The translations under genes were made by a program, and so were the position numbers. A DNA stretch of 64,000 bases. It comes from Strongylocentrotus droebachiensis. Lineage: Eukaryota > Echinodermata > Echinoidea > Camarodonta > Strongylocentrotidae. Positions 26,701-38,700 of the stretch are shown in pieces (the first letter of the stretch is position 1; every line of letters begins with the position of its first letter). The notes below the pieces were generated by a model. The model searched no databases. It was not told the origin of the DNA and saw only the letters and a program-made list of their open reading frames with translations. The DNA lies in assembly GCA_035222895.1 (NCBI GenBank), contig JAVYIG010007913.1, positions 31,475 through 95,474 on the forward strand, written 5' to 3'.

Positions 26701-29700
26701 GATAATTTAACGACATTCTGCATATAAGTGAATACGTGAACGGATTTTTTTTTTTACGTAACCCTGTACGAAACCATGGACGAATCACGTATCCGCCACC
26801 TCTTCGAAGTCTGCGACCTCAACGCTAGCGGATACATCGAGTACGACGATCTCCGTGATTTATGCTCCGGGAGCGATCTCGAGATCACGGACGCAGAGCT
26901 CGGTAGCGTCTTCGACGAACTCGACACTGACCGCGATGGGAAGATAAGCGCTGAGGAGTTCGAGCAGGGCTTCCAAGGGGTAGAGGAACTCCTCCGACGG
27001 AAAGTGAAGAGCAGCGGTGCTGGTGGTGGTGGTGGTGGTGGTGGTGGTGGAGGTGGAGGGGTGTCGAGAGGGGGGCAAGACGGAGTGGATGGGGGTAAAG
27101 ATGGGCCGAGGAGGGGACAGAAGAGGGGTGAGAACAATAACGGTGTGACTGGTAAGGATGGAAAGGTTACCCCAGCCTACACGGCGTGGCAAGGTCTGGT
27201 AACCAGTCTCGGACCTGGCGTTACACTCCTGCCAAGGTGCGTACCTCAACAAGAGTCGCCAATATTTTCTCTTTACCCTTTCGAGACAGTCATAATTTAT
27301 TTCTCATTTTCATATTTTGGACTATTAAATTTGATTCAGAACCTTAAGATCATCTCAGATTCATAAATAGAAAGTGCAAAGAACTCTTTTAAGATTTGCG
27401 TTCTCATACTATTCTGTTATATAGTGATCCTGAAATGTCGAGGGTTTTCGCGATCTTATTGGATCACACAATAATATTGCTACTATGTCAAAGTTTATCA
27501 CTTCATAACCATCGTTATAATCTTATTCGTTCATCATTTTGTAAAAAGTTTGCAATGAATCATATCTAACTTCCATACCTGTTCAGTTTATTGCTTTTTT
27601 CCGGGTTTAATTTGCGTGTACGCGTGACGAATCCGGGACAAAACAGATTGAGGGTGTTATTATTACAGGACTAGTTGGTAAACAAAACAATCGTATATGC
27701 GTCTTACCACACGAATGTGTTTTCATTCCATTATTAACACGAATCGCTCTTTAAAAAATGCTGTATAGTACTTCTGTTATTCTCCTCCGAACAGGGAATG
27801 ACAGCGTGACTCTTATCACTGTGTTTTTGTCCTCCCTTTTAAATGAAAAAGATATTAAACCCCTCCCCGTCTGTTCAGAATCACCTTAATGGCTTCGAAT
27901 GCCCTCTGCAGTATTCCAAAAGTATTGGTGCTTAGTTTTCAAGTTCAATTGTACGACGTTTTATGAATCCATGCATGATGATTTTGAAAAGGATAGCAGG
28001 TATTGTTAAGCAGTCGAGCAGTACTCGAAAGTGACAGATGTTCTAACTAAACGACATTTGATATAATTGGATATACTTCTGTGTTTTGAACAATGATGTT
28101 AGTTCTCTTTCACACACGTTGTACATATCTGATACAAAAAACATTTTAAGAGGGCATAACCCTGAATGGGAAATACTGAAAATTTATTATGAACTGTGTA
28201 GTCTCATCATCCCCAAACCGATGCGTGACATCATAGCAAGACCGAAATGAAAGAGATTGCTCTTGGAGTGTCCAATATTGCAATTTATGACAAGAAGTAA
28301 CTCATCATGTTGGGTTGAGAGACACTATGAGAGAGGGAGAGAAAAAGAAGAAGAGAGAGAGAGAGAGAGAGACGCGTCTTGATAAATAGTAGAACTCAAG
28401 ATGATATTACGTTGGTTGAAAACGAGAACGAGAAATAAAGTGAACTGGTGGAGGTCCAAGAAAAATTGGAAGAAATTAGCCAAGTTATGACTTAAGCAAT
28501 TTGTGATTAATCAAACGTGAACTAGCAACTATGCACTGTACTTAATTACGCAGCTAGACTTTTTGTTTTGAACTAGGATTCGTTTCTAGAAGTTAAATAA
28601 TATATGCTGTGCAAGAGGGTCAGCACAAGCCTGTTTGCCGAATACCATTCGTGCAGCGGTGTGTAAAATATTTTATGGGGCAGTGGTATTCATGAAATCA
28701 TGAAGAAGAACTAAAGGAAAAATATCAAATCGCAGAGAAATCCCCCTCCCCCTAAAAAAGATGTCTTATTGTAACTCTGTCCTCCATAAGACTTTCCTAA
28801 ACTCCCGAAATCATTAGTTTGTACCAATTTTAATAGAATCTATGTTATTAACAATACTAGTACATACATCATGAAAGGATGGTCATTCCTTTAAAGAATC
28901 AACCTCAAATAAAAACATAATCTACTCCAATATGATGTTAAAGAGAAGGTTGGGTTCTGGGAGGAGGTGACAAATAATATGTGAGCGTTATCATTGTTAT
29001 CATGCAAGTGTGGACAAAAATCAGATAACAAATGTTCCCTGAAAAAGTATGGCTCTTCAAAAGCCTCAATATTCTGAATATGGAATTTAACAGCATGAAA
29101 ATCGGGACGGATTTTTAAGCCACATGTTTGTGTAGTCCCATATAGATGATTCTAGAACCTCGCAGTACACACCAATACTGATATGCTAGATGATCAACCT
29201 TTTTGATCAATTCCACACCGTCTTTTTCACAATACAATCTCATGACAAGAACTCAATTTTTATCTTTAAGTGCGTTTATTTTAATAAATCATTTCTTGTT
29301 ATGAAGGTAAAAAAGAAATGTCAGAAAGTCGTTGATATCCGCAAAGGAGCGAGCTGAAGTTCATGCTTAGCATTTCATAATCGCGATTGGTAAGAAAGGA
29401 AATATTCCCCCAATGTTATAAAATGCGAATAATTATGTTATGAAGTGCAACACAACTTCATATATAAGCCTGCATACATGGTATTCGATGCAGTTTATAC
29501 CATACTACCAGTTGCGAGTGTTACCGTGAACTATGGCATATTCGCGGCGCCATATGGAACGTTCCCATGCATAATGTATGGTCTAAACGTGAGGTTGGAG
29601 GTGTTTGTTTAATAGCACCCAATGTAATGAGATATTGTGTGATTGTTTTATATTCCCACCAAGTGTAAGACAGTGTGAGTGTATGAGAAACCCAGTTTAC

Positions 29701-32700
29701 AGTACAACACATGCAGTAGAGTTTTGTTGTGATAAAATATGATGATATTGAAATGCCGGGGTGATTATGATTACAGGGCCCTCAAGGAGAGCTGTATTAA
29801 TTAATGCTGATGAGGCTACCCTGGATAAACAAGACTTATAACTATTGTTATTATTGTAGTTGTTGTTATTATTATTATGTCATTTAATATGATATGAGTT
29901 ATGCGTTATAACACCCGGATAAATAAGTATCGTTGTGAAAATAATACCAAGTTTTTATATGACACACACCCATGACAGCTGACATGGAAATGCCATTAGA
30001 CATATTATAAGTTTTTTGTTCAATATTACCCGAGTGGATCCTGATATTGCTACACTTTACACCTGACACGAAATTAAATAAGCGATATATATATATATTT
30101 GCATGAGTAGAACGCGATCCTACTGAAGCAATTATAAAAGTATTTATCCCCTTCTAGAAGTGTTAACTTTACTGCCTTCTACATATTATAACGAGGAAAA
30201 GAGTGTAAATTACGAACATTTACAGGAAACCCATGAAAATGATTACTAATTGAATTATTCCTCGTGAGTCAGCGGTATTTGATAATATCTTAACATTCTT
30301 ACATAAAAAATGCATTTTAAACTTGAGAAGATTACAAAGAAATATATTTTCTATGGAGAAAAGGACATGTTGCACAAATGATGTAGGAATGTTAGGTTAG
30401 ATGATATTAGAAAGAAGTATACAATAGATACATATGTAGAAGACACATAAGATAAGAGCAGCTGTTGTAAGCCAAAAACGGACAAGACTTTAGACATATC
30501 AGCATGGTTTCAAAACACGATTCACTCGTTGCAAAGTTCAAAATGGCGGTCACTTACATAATTTCTTCCAAATGGAATAGTATAGTATTAATGACTGCTT
30601 TGAGAGAAATAGTTGTTTTTATTCGCTCAAGGGAAGGTAAGAATTGTGCTATTGCCCGAGGCGTGCCGAGGGCAATAGCCCAATTCTAACCTTCCCGAGA
30701 GCGTATAAAAACAACTATTTCTCGAATATTAAAGCAGTCATTAATACTTTTATATGCCGAAAAAATTATGACACCACCTTGGCCTTTTTCTAGTTTATCT
30801 GCACGGTTGTTTTTTATGATTGTTTCTTTGAGAGTAGACTAGATCTAGATCTAGATTCTACTAGTCTAAGCAAGATATTTTTACAATTTTGGGGGTGGGC
30901 CGGCCCTGTGGGGAATATGGAGAAAAACCTGCGCATTCATATGACACCTCACTTATTGAGTATCACCTTCAGGATCACGAGCAATATTAGTTTGAATCTC
31001 TGGTAATTAAATCTAGCATGATCGAATGCGCAATGGCCAATGGAAATGCATAGGGATGTGTGTAATCTCTACGGGAAGAATCTGCATCTGTCCGTGACGT
31101 ACAAATCACTACAATCACCAGCATCTGGTTATTGCGTACTAGAATCTAGATCTAGATCTAGGGCTACTGAACAAATTATGGAAGATTTCACGTACCCTTT
31201 TGGTGTTCTTGCTGTCAGCATGTCTCGCATTTGATCCTCATCCAGAAGTCAAAATCTTGGGAGCGTTTCTAATTCAGCCATTTTGGCCTAGTACAGTCGG
31301 TCGTCTACATTCACTAGGGAGTCGGGCTAACTCGCCCCACGGGACATCTCGCCCCAGCGAGATATCCCGACATGATTTATCGATCGAGAGATACCAGTAG
31401 TCTGCTAATTAACGGCCAGGACGAAAGAATGTGAACAAATATCAGCCATATCGTCTAAAATGTACAATGAGTGATTTCAAGTTGGGTGTTTAAGGCTGGT
31501 GTTAGTGTTTAATAAACACTAACACCAGCCTAAACACCGAAATGGAAGTCAGCTGGTGTTAAGGCTTTGACCTCTGAATGTCGTCAACTTCCGGTAGCTA
31601 GTGTTATCGATTTTGCAAAATTGTCGTCTGCTGAACCGACCTTTGTGGCTGGTGTTAATATTTTACGTACAAATGTCCTATTCACTAACACTAGCCCCTA
31701 GGGATTAAGCAAATGTTGATTTCCAGTTCGGTGTTAGTGTTGTACCCGCACACAGTCAACGCACGAACGACGCCAATTTATTGTCTGACGAGCAAATAAA
31801 AATATGTGAAACAGGTAATTCATATATTCTTTCGTGTAAAATTAGTTATTTTCTAAGACCAGAGAAATAAGTGTACATTTATTCTGTACTTTTCATGATA
31901 TCTTTAGTTTTGATGTACTATTTTTAAATCATCGTCGTAAAATCAAGTATGTGGTGACGTCACGGCTGGTGTTAAGCTATCGATTTTGATATCGGTATCG
32001 GGCTCTTAATTTCATCAGCAAATTCTCCGCTCGATTTAAGAGCTCTTGACTGCTCTAAACACTAACACTAACACTAACACCAAACTTGAAATCACTCAAT
32101 GAGCACAAACATATACACATTGGTATCTCTCGATCGATGAATCGTGTCGGGACATCTCGACCCAGTCTTTGATGCTGGGGCGAGATGTCCCGTGGGGCGA
32201 GTTAGCCCGGATTCGCTGCTAGTTGCATTACAAAATTGGTAAAATATAGCGACCAATTCTTCGCACACGTACGGTATCCTCGATCGCTCAGACCATTTTT
32301 TAACATGTAAACCTATGGGGTAACCATGGAGACTGAACTATTTTCCCAATAACCATGGTTACTGGGAATTTTACAGAAATAGTTGAAGTTTATGAATGCA
32401 ATTTCGACCAATCAGATGGCTGGATTTCTTAAGTGAGGTATATTATATAGACTGTTACAGACCATGGCTGTTATACGGCTACTTAAAACAAATGCAATTG
32501 TTGAAAACATGCTAGATTTATTTTAAAGATATTGATATAATTTCTTCCATCTGAAATAGTACATATGGTTTTAGAACAAGGCTGTTAAAGAACTTGGTCG
32601 TGAAAAGCATGCTATATTATAATTAAAAACATACATTTAATTTCTTTCAACTGAAAAGTAAATCTCTGTTTTTTAGTGAATTTCAATGACTAGAATGAAG

Positions 32701-35700
32701 TTGAATCACAACATATTAGAACATTGTATCCCAAGTACATAATATCAGCCGAATTCTGATGCTTGAACCATGTTGTTTGGTTCATCTTACATGATTTAGC
32801 TTTTTCGAACAAAATGGCTTCAATACCGAGGCAAAACACAATTTTAATTTCATTGGCAATTTTTTAGTTCACAATTTTGATCAGTGAATGTGTAAATTCT
32901 TCAACATTCTTGTGTTGCTTAACATGAGTTATCAGAGGTATAAGAATTATTTTTGTCTATGTAACAGTAAATTGTCATTCGTTCGACCCTTCAATAGATA
33001 TTGACATATAAAGCTGCTTGGAGCTAGCACTTATCCATGCAAAACCAAAGTATATAGAGTAAAGGAAGACATATTATAGGAAGATGCAACAACATACATT
33101 ATATTAGTAAAACGATATATATTAGGTTGGATTGAATCGCCCCTTAAATTACATACGCGTAGCGGCTTTTCTATGAAACGCCCGTGAAGGTATTTATTAT
33201 GCATAATGCACGTGTAGGAAATATTCAATCGATAACCTCCTTGATAATGAAATTGTTTTATTGTTCTTGAATGAATGATAATACGTAGGCCAATTGTCAG
33301 TTCATCTCGGATTCCCAGTATGAGCATAATTGTATTGGAATTCGAATCAAATCAGGCCTGTGTTTTTCAATGCAATTCAACTGAAAATGTCAGATGGAGT
33401 CAGAAAGAGCTGTCGAACTATGTATTGTCTTCTAGCATGAGATGCGCCGTGCCTTATGAAAACATATCAGGTGGACAAAAAGTTAACACGAACATTATTC
33501 GACATTTGACATAATTCCTTCAAGACCACTCTTAAACTTTTCTTGATTGGTTTGTCTGATTTGTCTGCTTCTATTGAAAGTAACTTTCATTTGGAGTGGA
33601 CTTGGCCTTTAAAAGCAAATAACGCATATCTCCCGGGACAAGGGGAAGGCTGGGTATGAGGTTCCAGTTTTTGTTTTTCCGTCTGGAATACAAACCGTTT
33701 CCTTTGTCTAGTTGGATGTTGCCATAGTTCTTTGCAATCAAAACAAAAATACTTTGTCATTATGTAAATACACCAATATTCCATACGAAATGTTATTTAG
33801 TAGAGACATTAGTCCAAAACACGATACGCCGTATTAAAGACCGTATACACTTAAAAGTAACCGTAATAATAGTTTTCGCCAGACTGCATGTCAAGTCCAA
33901 AGATATTTCGTAATTCTAAGTTTCTCGTCAATAACTGCACCAATGAGAAGTGAACATTATTTCACTGTAAATTTAAGGTTCCATTTAAATATCCATATTA
34001 AAAACGTCAACACAGATGCACTGTATTAAACTTGAGTTTAACAAGTAAAAGGAGTAGTATGCCCTATACGTGTGCGACAATGCATATTTATCATATGATA
34101 TTGAATGTATAAACCTTAATAATTTCTCGTCGTTGATATTTGAAATTTCATTAATATGTCATATGAAAATTTGATATGTGAGATTTGACCATTAACGAAA
34201 ACCCTCCCCCTCAACTCTAAATAGTTAAGACGAAAAATCCACCAGTGCGTAAATGTAGGTTTCCAATTCATTGGATATCAACATACTCTGTAATTGTCGT
34301 TGACATTAGGGATATTATTAATATTTCATAAGAAAATTTTGTGTGAAAATATTAAGCTTATGACAAGAAGAGAAACGCACCTATATGTGTGTTATGCATG
34401 TTTGTCTTTCTTTGAGTGTCAACACACTCTTTCATTGTTGTTGACATTAGAAATGTCATGAATACTTCAAACGGAGATTCTATGATGAGAAATACAAACA
34501 TCATCACACTTTATTACTTTACTCTTTAACGTGTTAAACAGAGAAACGCATCTGTATGTGTGTGGTTATCTTGCATTCAATGTCATCACACACCTTTACT
34601 GCCGTTGGCATTATAAATATCATTAATATTTCAAATGCAGATTTCACATGCAAAATATAGACCCCATTACACTGTATTCCTCTATCCTTTAAACGAGACA
34701 GGACGTGAAACGCACGTGTGGAATGGCTGGTTACCTTACATTGAATTTTAACATACTCCTTCATTACCACATCAGAAATGCCATTAATATATCAGATGGA
34801 GATTTTATAATATGAAATACAAACCTCATCACACTGTATGCCTTGATCCTTTAACGAGTTAAGAAGAGAAATGCATCTGTATGTGTAAATGTATGGTCTT
34901 AAAATCAATGTCGCTATACTCCGACATCATCATTGACGTTAGCAATGCCCTTAATATTTACTATGGATAATTAATGTTATAAGCAAAATATAAACCTCAT
35001 TAGACTGTGTTCCATCTTTCCTTTAACGAGCTAAGATGGTAAATTTATCTGTATGTGTGTAAATACATGGTTATCTTAAATTAAATGTCAACCTACTGTC
35101 GTATTATCATTGTCATCGTTGATATGTTGTGCGGGCAGATATGATTATAAATAGACTCTTTCCCCCTCAGCTTTAAGGAGATAAGACGTGAAACGCACCT
35201 GTGTGTACATGTCTGGTTATCTTACTTTGTATGCCAACACACTCAAACATCATCGTTTGAGTTGGAAATGCCATTAATTATTTCAAAAGAAGATTTTACT
35301 GCGAAATATAAACCTCACCAAACAGTATTTCCTTTCATTTTACGAACTAAAGAGAGAAAAGCATCTGTATGTGTGGAAATGTAGTGTTATCTTAAATTGA
35401 ATGTCAATTTACTATCGCATCATCGTTATCATTATTTATATTTCTATGAAGATATTAAATGCTAGAAACGATCATAAATACTCCATCTTTTCCTCGTCTT
35501 TAAAGAGATCAGAAGTGAAACGCACCAAGGTGTAATTGTATAGTTATCTTAAAATGAATGTAAACAGACTGTCGTATCACCATTGCCATCGTTAGTATGT
35601 CGTATGAAGATCTTTGATGCCAGATATGATCATTAATACACCGTTTTCCCCTCGGCTTTACCGAGATAAGACGTGAAACGCACCTGTGTGTAAGTGTGGT

Positions 35701-38700
35701 TATCTAATATCTTGAATGTCAACATACTCCAAAATTATTGTTTACATAAGAAAGGTCGCAGCGGTTGAAATACAGCGATAATGAGACGTCTGCCTGTGGT
35801 ATATTTGATTAAATAATATGGAACATATGCAAGGGAATTCCATGAAAGCGGACTCGAAATGCAATACTGTGTATGTATGTTTGTGTGGGCGTGTGTGTGC
35901 GGTTATGTGATTGTACTTGTGAGTGTATTTGATTTTAGGGTATGCATAGACACTTCAACATACTAATATAAAATGACCCCACCCCCCCCCCCACACAATA
36001 CCACAGTATTTCATATATATATATATATTTATCAAATTTATACTCGTATCCAAACTATATGATATTATCTTTCCAATGTTAAACCACTTGTGTCTTTAAT
36101 TACTTTATTTTGGAAAGTGTTCGTGGGAGCTTCTGTTATAAGTGATTCATGTTCAAGGTGCTATTTGAAGTATAATAATGTATCCGAACACGTTTTGGCC
36201 TACATCCGAACAAATCACGCAAAGCCCGTTATTAAATGTTCGTTGATTCGATTCGATTTTATTTCCCATGGCTCATTAGTTTTTAAAATAATCTTCTCGG
36301 TCAAATAAGCTGGTTATTTTTGTTTTAATTACATTTTTGGTACAGTAACTGAGATCGAAAATTATCCATATAGGCTATATATATATGCACAGTCAAACCT
36401 GCTTTAGTGACCACCTGTCTACAAAGACCACCTGTCTTCAAAAACCACCTGTCCACAACCAGCACATTTTTTGTTTCCCTTGAAAATGGTTTCTCATTGG
36501 AACATGTAATAAAGGGACCTGTCTACAAAGACCATCTGTCTACAAAGACCACTGTTTGTGCTTCCCTTGGGCGGTCGCTGTAGACAGGTTTGACTGTATA
36601 AGTAGTAAATTAAAACAAATAAATTCTGTTTTCTCTTTCCTTTTCAGCCAAGACCAAATTTGTGAATTATACCAGCAACTCCATTCGTCAGAGGTGCCTC
36701 AAATCCTCCGCCAGTATGAGTCCGTCATCTATGACGTCATAAAAGATCTCAGGCAGTACCAATCAGGGGTCGACAGGTTAGAGAAGTCATTAAAAAGGTA
36801 AACTTTCTTTTTGAAATCAAATGTACATATACATTTAAAAACATAATTATTCATACCCCTTGTAAATTTGATATGTGTTGTGTTTTTGTTACTCAAGAAT
36901 GAAAGGTGGACTGGTTGAAGGCTTTTTCGTAATACTTAAATATATACGTTTTAATATGCCGCAATATTAAGAGACATGAATTGGGAGAAAACTAATTTTC
37001 TAATACTTTAAAAATTACAAAACTTGGTAAGGGTAAATATTTGATTTGTTTTGTTAATTGTATGTGTGCGATTGGGGCAGATACGTGGATCCATTAGAGG
37101 AATATTTGTTCATCTTGTGAAATGAAGAAACAAAACAAACAAACTGAAAAAGAGAGAGAAAGAATCACAATGTTATTTCATTCAAGCTCCTTTATATTTG
37201 ATATGGTAGTAAACGAATTCTAAGTATTTCTCCTAATGTAAGGAGTACATATAAACATTTGTAAATATATATATATATGCACGAATATATAAACTTTTGT
37301 TGTTTTAATCGACGCAACGCGAGAAGTTGGGTCATATAAGCAAAGAGCAAATAAAGTTATTTTCATACCATTTTGTACAATCTTGCTTTAAAGAAAATTA
37401 TTTTGAAAAAATGTTTAGACTGTTTATACAAATGATAGTATATACATTGTGATTGTCGCAAACATCTGGAAACATACATATGTTGAAGGTAACTCGGCCA
37501 GAACAAAAATACACTTCCACAGTAATTTTTAGCGTAAACAAATTTTGATCACTGTGCGTTTACACATACAAGTGGGAGATCTGTTTTGCCGCCTGTTAAC
37601 AAGAAGTAATTAAACACAAATTTCATGAAATTAATAAGGACTTGATTGGTTTCCTTGGCAACAGGACGAATGAAACCAACACTGAGCATCTCCAGCAGCT
37701 GGAGTATGAGATGGAGGTTCAGATGACTAGAACGGAGGAGAGGGTCAGAAAAGAGGTAGGAGAAATGCTATCTATGCAAATTGTTATCTATTATTATGCA
37801 GTATTTTGTTTCTGAAACCATTGCCAATCGAGCACTATAGTATCAATTCTCGCTACCCTAAATAGGTACGAAAATCTCGAAATTCGCGAGACGAGGTAAT
37901 TTTCACTCTCTCGGGTCGTCACTACAACTTCCGGTATAGAGTCCCATCCCGCTGTGCAGAGTTTTCACGCACGCTAAAATCAGGGTTCTTACGCTTGGAA
38001 TCATGAGCCCAGCACTGTGCAGCCTCACAAAAGAAAACCATCATCACTGATGTCAAAAGACGCAAAAAACAACGAATGAAATGTTCAAATAAACGTTGAA
38101 ATATTTGCGAAAAAAAAACAAGACCGAGCAGACGACATATTCGGTGCATACACGTTGTGTTTTACGTTTGCGCTATCGCGCCTAGTAATATAGCGCCTGC
38201 ACAGGAAGCTGTAATGTCGAAAAGCTATCCCATAATGCAATGCGCGTTTTCAGGATTTTCCCCGGATCTCGGCAGAATCGCTATTTGGGGTAGCGAGAAT
38301 TGACTACTGGTGAATAGGTAGCTTTAACAAAAAACATTTTGGTTTTGTTAATAATAATTAAACACGCTCTTTCGGTCATGGGAACACTTCGTGAGAATTG
38401 ATATGAATATTACTGTACTAAAATGAAATGATGGTATTGAAATCATATCATTTACTGAAAAAGAGTAATAAGGTGATTTTTGCTAAATGTCGCGAAAGAA
38501 ATATAATTCTATATTCAGTTCTGTATTGGCCACATTGAGCGGACTAATTCATTTTGCGTTGCTTAGTCCTGTAAAAGACTAAATATTCCGTTCAGAATAT
38601 TGATTGATAAACACATTGTAAGTTGAACAATAGAATGGTGAACATCTCAACGATTAACACAAGCGAAATCAATACGGCACGGTATACCACCTTTCAAAAA

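Larger units (their letters stand above)
21748..26720. other. intron of module 1 and upstream region of module 2
   Basis: No further coding exon was recognised. It contains a GA-rich tract (22300-22420), an 11-bp tandem repeat (TATCCATCTTTA type, 23029-23075), and the elements at 23114, 24151 and 24761. Confidence 0.5.
27237..36647. other. large intron between module 2 and the common body
   Basis: No coding exon was recognised on either strand. It contains a (GA)n run (28340-28372), the elements at 30585, 31322 and 36389, and the satellite at 34000-35750. Confidence 0.55.

Noticed and set aside
27015-27062. Poly-Gly run as sign of a false gene
   Set aside because: The frame continues on both sides with EF-hands and the family linker, so the run is within a real exon.
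34000-35750. CRISPR-like array
   Set aside because: Units are long, degenerate and contiguous, and the genome is eukaryotic; it is a satellite.
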